Positions 7,893 to 17,274 of a DNA stretch of 64,000 bases are shown here, in pieces. The DNA comes from Nostoc sp. JL34. GTDB taxonomy: Bacteria > Cyanobacteriota > Cyanobacteriia > Cyanobacteriales > Nostocaceae. Both the position numbers and the translations under genes were made by a program. The notes below the pieces were generated by a model. It saw nothing but the letters and a program-made list of their open reading frames with translations, made no database searches and was not told the DNA's origin. The number at the start of each line of letters is the position of its first letter. Position 1 is the stretch's first letter. Location: assembly GCF_017114945.1 (NCBI RefSeq), contig NZ_JABXKQ010000022.1, forward strand, positions 1-64,000, read 5' to 3'.

Positions 7893-10556
7893 CTACTGCT
7901 GCAAAACCCAACGGCGAAACAGTTCTACGATAATCCGCCAGCTTCCCTGAGTTTCTTCAACAACATCATGACGCTTCAGAGTATTCAGCGCTTCCTGTAA
8001 ATCGGCGTTGTTCATATTTGTAGATTGAGCTAAGGCATCCAAACTTAACCCCTCCGTGTGAGGTGCAAGTACCCGTAGAATTGCTTGTTGACCCTCAACA
8101 CTCCGTGCTGCCTGACCCCAAACCCCAGTAAAATAGTAGCGTCCCTGCTTGAAAAACCCAGGTTCATTGATAACTACTTCCACATCTTCTAGCGTGAAAA
8201 CTGAGTCACGGGGTCTTCCTTGCTCAAAAACAAAGTTATTGTAGCGGCGCACTAGCTGAAAACCCAGCAGTTGTACTAAATATGGTTGACCGTGTGTTAG
8301 GGCGTAGATTTCATCTAAAGCTTCTAAAGTGTAGTCGAGGGGGAAGTCATCACCTGGGTTAGCTAAAATTTGGCGAGTAGCTGCGCGTTCTTGAAAGCCA
8401 ACATGGATGGGGATGACACTGGCAAAGAATGGTTGGAAGTAATCTGTTGTCATTTCTTCTAAGGTATGCAAACCAGCAAAAGCAAAAGCGATTTTAGAAC
8501 TCATTTGCACTAACCCTCGCAGAAAACCCATAAAATCCACAGGGATTTTTTTCGCTTCAATCAAATCTTCAATTTTCTCGAATTCGTCTAAGGCGATGAT
8601 TAACCCACCATCTAGTTGTGCTTCAACCTGTTTTAAATAGCGTTCAAAAGTCCGGTAGGGGAGATTTAGTAAATCAGCGTCAGATGGCGGTGGAAGTTTT
8701 ACAGTTTGAGAAATTTCATCACAAATTGCCATCAGCACCTCACCAACTCCTTGGGGGCTATCTCCCAAACGTAGAAGGTTAACATAAGCTAGCTGTATTT
8801 GTGACTCTAAACGGTTAGCAACGTTAACTAAAATAGAGGTTTTGCCCATGCGCCTGTGACCGTAGAGAACTACAGATTGGAGTTGATGCTCCATAATCCA
8901 TAATTCCTCTAGCTGTCTCATCACGTCTTCACGCCCAACAAACCGCTTGCCCTCAACTGGATTACCTACAATGTAGGGATTGCGTACATGCTCAGTAATT
9001 GAATTCTCCTTTAACTTCTCAGCTACTCGTAGCAAAGATTTCTCCCAAGAACTGGCAATTAACTGTACTATTCTTATATCAGCATATTGAAGTAAACTAT
9101 TAGTCTTTTCTGAAAGAGTTTTTAACTTCTGTAAAGCTTGGTTAAGAGCAAAAGAACGGGATACAGGAGATGCACTTCTTTGGATGGTACGAGCATCCTG
9201 AATGATTGAAACAAGATAATCAAGAGCTTCCCAAGTAGGATGCCGGAGTAGAGGTGCTGGAGGAATTGTTGGTGATTGAAGCATAGCAATAGTTACTAAT
9301 TCATCAGCATCCAAAAAAGCAGCAAGGGTTTGAGTTAAAGTAAACATTTCCTCGCCGTAAAGACAATAACGAACTTCATAAAAAGCTTTAATTGCCTCTT
9401 GGAGATATCCCTTTTCTCTATATTCTTCACCCCTATAGTCATTAATTTTATACAGTTTCCAAAAACCATATAAAGCAGCGTGATATTGAGTATCAAAACG
9501 GATGCTTGAATATGACTCTAGATTTCCCTCCCAAGTATAGCGGAGTTCTTCCAGATGTTCAGATGATAACTGGGATAAGCGTAATAAAAGTTGTTCTGGA
9601 GGTGTTTGTGCCAGGGCGCGATTAATAGCCTCGGTAACGGCGAACAATTGGAGACTGTAAGCTAACACTTGATTGATGTTGTAAAGCCCACTTTCCCAAT
9701 CATGCAGCAGCCAGTTTGTTAATTGAGATGATAAGTAAGGAAGTCTGAGTGAAGTTATATGAGCAAATAGCCTATTTTTTCTGCTAGGAATAAGTTGAGA
9801 TAGAAGAATATTAATCAGCCAATCATCTAGCCTATATCTTGCTAAGTCATTTGCTATAAAAAATGCTATAAAAAAATATATTATTAAACCTATGGCAATA
9901 ATATTTAAGAGATATAATCTAAGAAAAAATGTTATTACAATAACAAAAACTACACGTTTAGCCCAAAGATTTAGTGATATTTCGCTAGAAGTAAATTCAT
10001 TATCATTTTTTTTATAAGCTAGACTTCTAATAACACCATTTATAAGACCAAATAATATACCCAAAGATACACTGTTTTTGGCCATGAAGGATAAATAAAT
10101 TTTAATTATATCTTCATCAATTGGAACAGTTATGTTTTCAGTAAGTACATTTAAAATATAGGCCAATATTATATTAAAACCTATAAAACTTCCAAGCCAG
10201 TGTACTTTGCCTATTTCATTATCTAAGTCAGAAAAAAAGTTACCTAAGTAACCTATACTAAAAAATACACTTATTATGACACTCTGCCAATGAATTGGAA
10301 ATTTTGTATTTTTAAGAAGAATATTTAGAAAATAGTTACTAAATATTACTAATAGCCAACTCTGTATAGCCAACTGAAGTTGAATATGATTATAACGTTG
10401 TTGACTTCTGAAGGTATCCACGTACCACTGCAAAGCTTGCGGGAAGAAAAACACCCAGTACAGTAGCCGCAAATAGTCCAACGGATTCCATAAAGATAAA
10501 GGTTGTCTAAGATTAGGAGCTAAGTTTAAGCGAGGAACAGAGTGGTTTTGGCTCAT
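7893..10556 (-). CDS. Membrane-anchored STAND-like P-loop ATPase
   Basis: An 887-residue protein of unknown specific role. The N-terminal ~270 residues contain several hydrophobic helices, so it is probably anchored in the inner membrane. A helical middle region follows. The ATPase domain has Walker A GHRRMGKTS near residue 567 and Walker B LIIALDEFEKIED near residue 645. The C-terminal ~70 residues look like a winged helix (LAPHTEGLSLDALAQS onwards). The membrane part (about 9760-10400) is much more AT-rich than the rest, suggesting a different origin. The start codon overlaps the stop of the upstream ATPase gene by the 4 nt ATGA, indicating translational coupling. STAND-type ATPases often act as signal-activated switches, including in defence; that role here is inference. 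Confidence 0.8.
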   Translation of the reverse strand: MSQNHSVPRLNLAPNLRQPLSLWNPLDYLRLLYWVFFFPQALQWYVDTFRSQQRYNHIQLQLAIQSWLLVIFSNYFLNILLKNTKFPIHWQSVIISVFFSIGYLGNFFSDLDNEIGKVHWLGSFIGFNIILAYILNVLTENITVPIDEDIIKIYLSFMAKNSVSLGILFGLINGVIRSLAYKKNDNEFTSSEISLNLWAKRVVFVIVITFFLRLYLLNIIAIGLIIYFFIAFFIANDLARYRLDDWLINILLSQLIPSRKNRLFAHITSLRLPYLSSQLTNWLLHDWESGLYNINQVLAYSLQLFAVTEAINRALAQTPPEQLLLRLSQLSSEHLEELRYTWEGNLESYSSIRFDTQYHAALYGFWKLYKINDYRGEEYREKGYLQEAIKAFYEVRYCLYGEEMFTLTQTLAAFLDADELVTIAMLQSPTIPPAPLLRHPTWEALDYLVSIIQDARTIQRSASPVSRSFALNQALQKLKTLSEKTNSLLQYADIRIVQLIASSWEKSLLRVAEKLKENSITEHVRNPYIVGNPVEGKRFVGREDVMRQLEELWIMEHQLQSVVLYGHRRMGKTSILVNVANRLESQIQLAYVNLLRLGDSPQGVGEVLMAICDEISQTVKLPPPSDADLLNLPYRTFERYLKQVEAQLDGGLIIALDEFEKIEDLIEAKKIPVDFMGFLRGLVQMSSKIAFAFAGLHTLEEMTTDYFQPFFASVIPIHVGFQERAATRQILANPGDDFPLDYTLEALDEIYALTHGQPYLVQLLGFQLVRRYNNFVFEQGRPRDSVFTLEDVEVVINEPGFFKQGRYYFTGVWGQAARSVEGQQAILRVLAPHTEGLSLDALAQSTNMNNADLQEALNTLKRHDVVEETQGSWRIIVELFRRWVLQQ

Positions 10557-11620
10557 CGTAGATTCTCTACATATTGGGCATAAGTTTGATGGCAGAGTTG
10601 CATCAATCGTTGGGGATGACCATCGCTTTTTTGTACAAGTTGATTTATTTCTTCCCTAGTAAAACTTACAGAAGTCATACTCAGACGAGATGCAATAAAA
10701 GTACGGGCAGTATTTTCGTCCCAAGGTTCAATATTTTCCTCTTGACAAATACCTTCTAGTGGTGATGTATTACCTTGATTGTGACTATCGTTAAACAATT
10801 CATTCAATGGTACACGAGCAGCAAGAATCAACCGGAAAAAAGGATCACTCCCCTCAGCTAAACCGCGCAGTTGTTCAAACACATGACGAGAAAAGCCTTT
10901 TGAGGTGATATTGCCTACATTATCTGTAGCTAGAATAACTCTACAATTTCGTAAATTGCGGGCTAGCATATGGCCTTTACTGTTAGGAATACCAATTTCG
11001 TTACATAAAGCACTGTAGAAGTCATCTTCATCATCAATCAAATTCAAGTCTAAAAATACTGCTTGACAAGGCGATTCAACAAAAGTTTTTACTTGTTGGC
11101 AAATTCTCCATAGCAGAGAGGATTTACCTAGACCCTTCTTGCCTATAAGAGCAATACTACTACCACTGTTAAATGCTTCAAATATGCGTCGCATTTCTCG
11201 TTCTCGTGCAAAGAACTGCTGCGGATTTACTCTGCCTTGTAGCGGAATAAAAGGATTATAATTTTGCTGTGGAAGGGAAGTAGGCTCTGATTCATATTGT
11301 TGAGCTAGATTAGTTGGTTCTGCAATTGATTTTTGTAAAGATAAAACTTGTGCATAAAGCTGTTGATATTGATGTTCTATTGGGTTTTTAAAATTTCTCT
11401 TACTAACTTTTATTCCTATCTCTTCTGTAATCTTTTTGCATAAGTTTGCACCTGCCTCTCTCAAATGTTGTTCGCTGTAATCAACCTGACTAGCAATATC
11501 TTTGTAACTCTTATGCTGCCACATTCCTAAAAAGAGGCTGGTTTCCAAGTCATTTAAGACTTGCTTATTCTTTTGTACAAACATATTATTAATGAATTCC
11601 AATGCTTCTTTTGAGTTCAT
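10553..11620 (-). CDS. AAA/STAND ATPase with VMAP-type N-terminal HTH
   Basis: A 355-residue protein. Residues 1-84 match the small helical HTH seen at the N-terminus of many cyanobacterial vWA-MoxR-associated (VMAP) proteins: EALEFIN start, SYKDIASQVDYSEQHLRE helix-turn-helix, and a KVSKRNF end. A linker is followed by an ATPase domain with Walker A GKKGLGKSS near residue 160 and a Walker B-like strand RVILATDNVG near 230. No separate effector domain is present. The partner ATPase begins inside its stop codon, so the two probably act together, this one perhaps recruiting or sensing and the other working at the membrane. No vWA or MoxR gene is adjacent, so it is not a complete classical ternary VMAP system. 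Confidence 0.78.
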   Translation of the reverse strand: MNSKEALEFINNMFVQKNKQVLNDLETSLFLGMWQHKSYKDIASQVDYSEQHLREAGANLCKKITEEIGIKVSKRNFKNPIEHQYQQLYAQVLSLQKSIAEPTNLAQQYESEPTSLPQQNYNPFIPLQGRVNPQQFFAREREMRRIFEAFNSGSSIALIGKKGLGKSSLLWRICQQVKTFVESPCQAVFLDLNLIDDEDDFYSALCNEIGIPNSKGHMLARNLRNCRVILATDNVGNITSKGFSRHVFEQLRGLAEGSDPFFRLILAARVPLNELFNDSHNQGNTSPLEGICQEENIEPWDENTARTFIASRLSMTSVSFTREEINQLVQKSDGHPQRLMQLCHQTYAQYVENLR

Positions 11621-11811
11621 TCGACTGACTTGAACTGGCAGAGTAAATTTTAAAATTAGCTATTAGCGTAATACTTTACCCTACAAACCTACATTTGCCT
11701 ACTTTCCCTTACAACAATTTAATCACTCAAACTTCCTACTAGCGCCTACCTATAGAGCCTGTGTCTCAAGTGATGATGGTGTTACAGCACAAAAGTTGAG
11801 GAGTTTGAGAA

Positions 11812-12354
11812 ATGACAACTTTTACACAACAGCTTGCACTTGCTCTTATCGCTGCCACTGCCGCCATATTAGCTGCCGGAGTACCTGCCATAATGGGGCT
11901 TGGGAACAAATCTTCCCTAGAGTTACCCTCTGTCACCGCCACTTCTACAACGTGTGATAAAGTTACTGTGGCTAAAGTATGCGTTGATAATCTTACAGTG
12001 CAGTTTAATAGCAACGAACCTCAGCAAGTCAAAAATAGCGATCGCATACCTCTAAAAGCCGGAGATACTCTAAGATTATCAAATCTAATCTATTGCATAC
12101 CATCTAAAGCTCCGGTCAATCGAGTAGAAGTAAAAGTTTATCTATTTCCAAATGGAGTTGAGAGTTATAAAAATGGACTTTTCACTCCTAGTAACTTCCC
12201 GATTAATGCTGTTTGTCATCATATTGGTAATTTTCAACAAATTTGGAAGCTTGAACCAGGACAGCACCGAGTTAGCATACCCATTATCAAATATGTTGGC
12301 AGCAACAGAATTGTTGACAGTAGTTTCTACTTTAACTTGGATGTTGGAAGGTAA
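11812..12354 (+). CDS. Hypothetical exported or membrane-anchored protein
   Basis: A 180-residue protein not assigned to a family. Residues 5-30 form a hydrophobic alanine-rich segment resembling an uncleaved or cleavable signal sequence. The rest is polar and beta-rich, with four cysteines (two in the TTCDKVTVAKVC stretch, plus YCIP and AVCHH) that could form disulfides outside the cytoplasm. It lies divergent to the ATPase pair and 41 bp upstream of a nuclease-fold gene, probably in one transcript. Confidence 0.65.
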   Translation: MTTFTQQLALALIAATAAILAAGVPAIMGLGNKSSLELPSVTATSTTCDKVTVAKVCVDNLTVQFNSNEPQQVKNSDRIPLKAGDTLRLSNLIYCIPSKAPVNRVEVKVYLFPNGVESYKNGLFTPSNFPINAVCHHIGNFQQIWKLEPGQHRVSIPIIKYVGSNRIVDSSFYFNLDVGR

Positions 12355-12395
12355 TTTCAGTCTTCTATTTAAAAGCGAAAGAGAGTAATAGTTTT

Positions 12396-13001
12396 ATGGC
12401 TTACAGCGAGTTTAGTTTAGCTAAAGCAAAACAAGACTTTAGTTTAAGCACATTAGAGAAACGCAATATCTTCGCTGGTGTTTCTGAATTAACAGCGAGT
12501 AATTTACTTGTAGAAACACTCAATTATAACCTGGATATCGCTTTAGGTAGTAATAGTGAAAAAGCTCGTTCTGAGTTAATTATTGCTCCCATCTTAGTTG
12601 ATTTACGCCGACAATTACACGAACAAGTTAGTTTATTTTCTGGAGTAGATTTTACTGTCGATAATAGCAAAGGATTAAACGGCACTTGCGATTTTATTAT
12701 TACTAAATCTCCAGAAATTCTCATTTTGACAGCACCAGTAATTACAGTTGTAGAAGCTAAAAAAGAAAATATTAATGGGGGTTTGGGTCAGTGTGCAGCG
12801 GAAATGGTAGCAGCCCAAATTTTTAATGAGCAAGCTGCAAGTGAGATTAAAACAATTTACGGCGCAGTTACAACGGGCAGTATTTGGCAATTCCTCAAAC
12901 TAGAAGCACAAACATTAACTATTGATTTAAGCGAATATTATCTCAAAGATGTGAACAAAATTCTTGGGATTTTAGCCAATGGTATTTCTCAAGAAATTTA
13001 A
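12396..13001 (+). CDS. PD-(D/E)XK nuclease-fold protein, cyanobacterial family
   Basis: A 201-residue protein resembling stand-alone restriction-endonuclease-like proteins that are common in cyanobacteria. The motif is visible as an acidic residue in GTCDFIITKS, followed after a hydrophobic strand by VVEAKKEN, giving a D...E-x-K arrangement. No target-recognition or methylase gene is linked. It lies 41 bp after the exported-protein gene. The biochemical activity is unproven; members of this family have been annotated only as hypothetical. Confidence 0.65.
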   Translation: MAYSEFSLAKAKQDFSLSTLEKRNIFAGVSELTASNLLVETLNYNLDIALGSNSEKARSELIIAPILVDLRRQLHEQVSLFSGVDFTVDNSKGLNGTCDFIITKSPEILILTAPVITVVEAKKENINGGLGQCAAEMVAAQIFNEQAASEIKTIYGAVTTGSIWQFLKLEAQTLTIDLSEYYLKDVNKILGILANGISQEI

Positions 13002-13017
13002 CAAAATGTCCAACAGC

Positions 13018-14049
13018 TTAATATCGAATTCGCGGATCTACATAAGCATTTAAAATATCAATTAAAATGCTGGCACTCACAACGATCGCACCAAAAAAGA
13101 CTAGCACTCCCTGAACTGTGGGATAATCGCGATCGGCGATCGCTTGATAAAGTCGATTAGCTAACCCAGGCCAAGAAAATGTTACCTCTGTCAAAATCGC
13201 CCCACCCAACAGAGATGCAAAGGTTAATCCCAAGACTGTAATTACTGGAATTAACGCATTTTTTAAAGCGTGGGAAGCTAAAATCTTATTTTCACCAATA
13301 CCTCTGGCTCTAGCGGCTTCTACATAATCTGCTTGCAAGGTTTGCTTTAAATTCACTCGCACAATTCGCTCAAAAATCCCACTGAGCAAAATTCCTAGTG
13401 TAAGACTCGGTAGAGCCAGATGGTGCAAGGATGTGAAAAACTGAGTGAAATTTCCACCGAGTAAGCTATCAATTGTATACAATCCCGTCACAGGAGTAGG
13501 AGCCGGCAGATTGGGCGGAAAGCGGTTTGAATTAGGAAACCAACCCAATTGGACTGAGAAAATCAACTGCAAAAGCATTCCCGCCCAAAACATAGGGAGT
13601 GCGTAGGTGATGATCCCAAATAAGCGCCCACCGACATCAAAATATGTCCCAGGACGAGAAGCCGAAAGAGTCCCAACCGCAATTCCAACGATGAGTGCAA
13701 CCGCCATACTACATACTGCTAACTCCACTGTCGCCGGGAAATATTGCCCAATTATGTCCCAAACATTTTGTCCGCGACTCATTAAAGAAGTTCCCAAGTC
13801 AAAGCGTAGTATGCTTCCCAAATAATTGAGATATTGTAGCCACAAAGGAAGGTTTAAACCGAGTTGTTTTCGCAATTCTTCTTTAGCTGCTTCTGGCGCA
13901 CGTCCACCAAGAATTGCATCAGCTGGATCTCCTGGCGTTGCTCTTAATAAGAGAAATACAATGGTGATAATCGTTAATAGCTGAAGTGGCGCAAGAAGCA
14001 ACCGAGAAACAATGTAATATTGTAAAGCTTTAGAACGAGACATAAGCAA
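13018..14049 (-). CDS. Peptide/nickel-type ABC transporter permease, DppB/OppB family
   Basis: Second permease subunit of a peptide-type importer, 343 residues. The family signature RATPGDPADAILGG follows the first helix. The EAA loop is visible as DYVEAARARGIGENKILASHALKNA, and the C-terminus ends in DPRIRY, typical of DppB. It lies 136 bp downstream of the substrate-binding gene on the same strand, separated by heptameric repeats, and probably forms an operon with it. The DppC partner is at 6418-7533 on the other strand. Confidence 0.9.
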   Translation of the reverse strand: MLMSRSKALQYYIVSRLLLAPLQLLTIITIVFLLLRATPGDPADAILGGRAPEAAKEELRKQLGLNLPLWLQYLNYLGSILRFDLGTSLMSRGQNVWDIIGQYFPATVELAVCSMAVALIVGIAVGTLSASRPGTYFDVGGRLFGIITYALPMFWAGMLLQLIFSVQLGWFPNSNRFPPNLPAPTPVTGLYTIDSLLGGNFTQFFTSLHHLALPSLTLGILLSGIFERIVRVNLKQTLQADYVEAARARGIGENKILASHALKNALIPVITVLGLTFASLLGGAILTEVTFSWPGLANRLYQAIADRDYPTVQGVLVFFGAIVVSASILIDILNAYVDPRIRY

Positions 14050-14154
14050 TTTAAAGTTTAAAATTCAAAATGCATTTTTGGAACCTATTTTAGCTATCAA
14101 CTACATATATATTGAACAAGAAGTTTTTATTGAATAGTCAAAAGTCAATGGTCA

Positions 14155-14187
14155 ACATTTATGACTAATGACTAATGACTAATGACT
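14155..14187. repeat. ACTAATG heptamer tandem repeat
   Basis: Four adjacent copies of TGACTAA lie between dppA and dppB. The same heptamer run occurs before the gene at 28863. Typical Nostocales STRR. Confidence 0.75.
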
Positions 14188-15871
14188 ATTTTTTAAGTGT
14201 CTGGTAAACCAGAATTTGAGTAGGGTTAAGTTGTACGCTACTAACACCTTTTTGGGCAAATACATAGTCTTTGTTTTGCCATAAGGGAACGTAAGGTACA
14301 TCAGTAGTTACTTGCGTTTGAATTTCTGTAAAAATTTTCTGACGCGCTGCGGGGTTTTGTTCTTTACGTTGTTGATCAATCAGTTTATTTATGGCTTCGC
14401 TATAGTAGAACGAACCCTGAGTTTGACTGCCTCCATCTTCGCATCCTTTAGCCACAGAACCTTTGTCACAAGACAAAAATGGCTGGACGTAATTATCTGG
14501 ATCTAAAAAGTCTGGATACCAATCAAGTAAAGCTGCTGGATATAAACCCTTGGCAATATCTTTAAAAAAGGCTGGCCCTTCCGCTTGGGTGACTTCAAAT
14601 TGCAGTATTCCATCCATTTTGACATCAACAAGTGATTTGAGTGTCTGTGCTGCCAAACTACGAGTAGGTGAACTAGAAGGATACCAAACTTGCACTTTTG
14701 CAGGATTTTCTTTGGAAAAGCCAGCAGTAGTTAACAATTTTTTAGCTTGATCGAAGTTAGCATCGCCATACTTATCTTTGAATAATGGCACAGAAACATT
14801 AAACGTCGTGGGAATCATGCTATAAAGCGGATCTGCTTGACCAAGTAACACTCGCTCGTTTAAAAGTGGACGGTCAATTATGGATGCGATCGCTTGTCTT
14901 ACCTCTAATTTATCTAAAGGCTTTTGATTCCGGTTTAATACCAGATAACTTACTACACTACCTTCAGCTGCGATCGCTTGCCAATCTCCTTTTTTCCCAC
15001 CTTCTTCCAAACTCCGATTTTGATCTGGCTGTAGTGACAGATAAGCTACATCCACTGCGCCTGTACGGAAGGCATTAAACAAATTAACCGGACTAGTTTG
15101 AATTTGGAGATTAACACCCTTGTTAGCTGGTTTTTCTCCCCAATACTTATCAAACACATCAAATCGGATGGAATCAGTACCATACTGTCCTAATTTGTAA
15201 GGGCCAGTCCCCACAAAAATATTCGGCTTGAATTTACCAGCACCGAGTTCGTAAGCTTTTGGTGAAACTGCACACACCCCAGGAAATGCCAGCAGTGAGG
15301 GGAACGCTGAAAAGGGTTTTTTCAGCTTGATAGTCAACTCATACTCACTTGTAGGTTTTATCGAATCTACTATATCAGCTAGTAAAAATGAGGGTTTTCC
15401 TTTATTTTCAATAAAGCGCTGGATGGTAAAAGCCATTGCTTGAGCGTTGAAGGGAGTCCCATCGTGAAAAACTACTCCCTGACGTAAGGGAATCGTATAA
15501 GTTAAACCGTCTTGACTGATTTTGGGTAACGCTGTAGCTAGCTGGGGCTTAATTTCTGTGCTTCCTGGTTCGTAGGTGTAGAGGCGATCGCTCATATTAA
15601 ACACCAAACCTAAAGATGCTAACTCATAAGCATCAGCCGGATCAAGTGTTCTTGGCTTGGCTGTTGTACCGATAGTAATACGACCATCACCTGTAGGGGT
15701 ATTTACAGAACCAGATGGTGGCGTAGAAGAGTTAGGACGAGGAGCGCAACTAACAACCAAAAATAAACATAGACAGAACAAAGATAGGAATTGTGTAATC
15801 CGACCCCACCGTTTCACGGACAAGGAAAACCAGGTCATAGGAATAATATATTTGAGACCAGCGGTCAGCAA
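14186..15871 (-). CDS. Peptide-type ABC transporter substrate-binding lipoprotein
   Basis: Solute-binding protein family 5 (DppA/OppA), 561 residues, which captures the solute outside the inner membrane and delivers it to DppB/DppC. A signal peptide ends in a lipobox (LVVSC), so the mature protein is lipid-anchored. Family signatures include TLDPADAYE near the mature N-terminus and RQGVVFHDGTPFNAQA. Translation may start at the inner ATG at 15838 (MTWFSLS), which gives a more normal signal peptide than the outermost start. Ligand class cannot be decided from sequence. Confidence 0.9.
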   Translation of the reverse strand: MLTAGLKYIIPMTWFSLSVKRWGRITQFLSLFCLCLFLVVSCAPRPNSSTPPSGSVNTPTGDGRITIGTTAKPRTLDPADAYELASLGLVFNMSDRLYTYEPGSTEIKPQLATALPKISQDGLTYTIPLRQGVVFHDGTPFNAQAMAFTIQRFIENKGKPSFLLADIVDSIKPTSEYELTIKLKKPFSAFPSLLAFPGVCAVSPKAYELGAGKFKPNIFVGTGPYKLGQYGTDSIRFDVFDKYWGEKPANKGVNLQIQTSPVNLFNAFRTGAVDVAYLSLQPDQNRSLEEGGKKGDWQAIAAEGSVVSYLVLNRNQKPLDKLEVRQAIASIIDRPLLNERVLLGQADPLYSMIPTTFNVSVPLFKDKYGDANFDQAKKLLTTAGFSKENPAKVQVWYPSSSPTRSLAAQTLKSLVDVKMDGILQFEVTQAEGPAFFKDIAKGLYPAALLDWYPDFLDPDNYVQPFLSCDKGSVAKGCEDGGSQTQGSFYYSEAINKLIDQQRKEQNPAARQKIFTEIQTQVTTDVPYVPLWQNKDYVFAQKGVSSVQLNPTQILVYQTLKK

Positions 15872-16453
15872 TTTTACTACATTTGTGACTCTTGTGCTGA
15901 ATCTTCACAATTTATAGCGGTTGTTGTTTCGATGAAACACGCGCTTTAATTAGCAATGCTCATGGCTAAGTATATACGTATAAAAAACAGAACTTATACA
16001 GCAAAATCAAAGAAAACTTGTTCTAAATTATGACTCTGTAGCCGTTTAAATCAAAAATTTGTGGCAGATACTCAAGTTCATGGTTAAGTTAATTGCTACT
16101 GGGCGATGTCTACGACGGGCTACACCTAAGCACTATTTTGTTACAAAAAATCATTGACAAAAATACAGAGTTTGATATTTGTTAAGCACTGAAAAATTTT
16201 GATTTAATTAAGATTTTCGACATTGGCTAAATTTATCGTAAATTCATAGTAACTAAGAAGTTAAGCTTTGACCTTAGCTTAAGTAGTGTACATAAAGACT
16301 TTGCCTGTTGCTGCTTGGAAACAGACAGCGATAAAGCGATTTATCGTCAAGATCGGCTGTATTGTCAAAAAGAAGAGTGTTTGAACATCAGCGACTAAAG
16401 CGATCGCGATATCGTTAACAGCAGATTGAAAGTCTAATAGTGAGACTAAGACC
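15872..16453. other. Intergenic region without recognised gene
   Basis: 582 bp between divergent genes, AT-rich on the left. It contains a copy of a dispersed GCGATGTCTACGACGGGCT sequence at 16102-16129, which recurs at 32016-32034 and in inverted form near 7857-7885. No tRNA or open frame of interest was seen. Confidence 0.5.
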
Positions 16454-16780
16454 GTGAAGTATTTCTTTCTATCTGAGGGATGGGCAGTTGCAAGAGTCTG
16501 GGCATCTGATGGACTCTGGCAAATAACTGCATGGCGACGCCAACCAGATATTCAGCGAATGAATATTTGTTTAGTCGAACAAAATGAATTGCTCTGGCTT
16601 TATCGAGTTGAAGAAGCCATTTTAACTGTGGAAGTAAAGCCAACAACACCAGTAATTGGCAGCCAGACCATCGGTCAAGTAGTACTCAAGCGTCTAATGA
16701 GTGCCGAACAGGTAATCGAACGCCTGGGTACAGCCGAGGCGAAGTGTCAATTGCAAAATATCCAGTTGGTGGTTCAGTAA
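16454..16780 (+). CDS. Hypothetical protein (108 aa)
   Basis: Small soluble protein of unknown function, starting at GTG. The sequence is rich in Trp and short beta strands in the first half (GWAVARVWASDGLW) and ends in a helical segment with a VIERLGTAEAKCQ motif. It looks like a real cyanobacterial gene because composition and codon use match its neighbours. No operon partner is evident, and a dispersed repeat follows immediately. Confidence 0.55.
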   Translation: MKYFFLSEGWAVARVWASDGLWQITAWRRQPDIQRMNICLVEQNELLWLYRVEEAILTVEVKPTTPVIGSQTIGQVVLKRLMSAEQVIERLGTAEAKCQLQNIQLVVQ

Positions 16781-16783
16781 ATA

Positions 16784-16915
16784 TGGGGCATGGGGCATGG
16801 GGCATTGAAAAGAGGCAGAGGGGCGGGGTGCAGGGGGCGGAGGGGAAAACTCTTCTCTCTTGCTCCCTTCTCCCTTGCTTCTTCCCCAGTCCCCAGTCCC
16901 CAGTCCCCGCCTCCT
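16784..16915. repeat. Dispersed G-rich intergenic repeat, copy 1
   Basis: GGGGCATG runs, then GAGGCAGAGGGGCGGGG, a central GGGGAAAACTCTT and a pyrimidine-rich tail of CTCCCTT units. The same module occurs at 25848-25955 (same orientation) and, inverted, at 29763-29893 and 31076-31199. The purine-rich half can pair with the pyrimidine-rich half. Confidence 0.85.
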
Positions 16916-17274
16916 CGTAAAGAAAAGATAAGTAAATTTAATCCTCGACGCTTATTGGTAGCGAAAAAACTGGGACATGCTACGCGATCGCATCAATTTA
17001 CACGCTTGCAAACAATTCCATCAATAGTTACACTTTTTAAAACATTCTCATTTTTGCTTGGCGATGGCTACCCTACAAGGTAAACCTCCCGAAGCGAGTA
17101 AGCATTGCCTCATCTCCCACGCTGTCTGACTTATTAAGACTAAGCTGTGGTGATACTCTGGCTCTGGCAATAACAAAAAACAAGAGAGAGTTTTATGAGT
17201 GGCGATTTTCGTCTCTCATAACCTCAGTAAGAAAATTGCTTTGTAAACTAACTCATCGAGGAGGAGCGTAGTCG
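16916..17274. promoter_or_regulatory. psbB upstream region
   Basis: About 360 bp without a gene, immediately upstream of psbB and expected to hold its promoter and leader. A strong Shine-Dalgarno sequence GAGGAGG ends about 10 nt before the psbB ATG. No precise promoter was defined by eye. Confidence 0.5.

Noticed and set aside
10553-11620. Complete vWA-MoxR-VMAP ternary system
   Set aside because: The VMAP-type HTH is present but no vWA or MoxR gene occurs within the window's accessory block.
15872-16453. Possible tRNA or small RNA gene in the long gap
   Set aside because: No cloverleaf or T-arm motif and no clear terminator were found on either strand.
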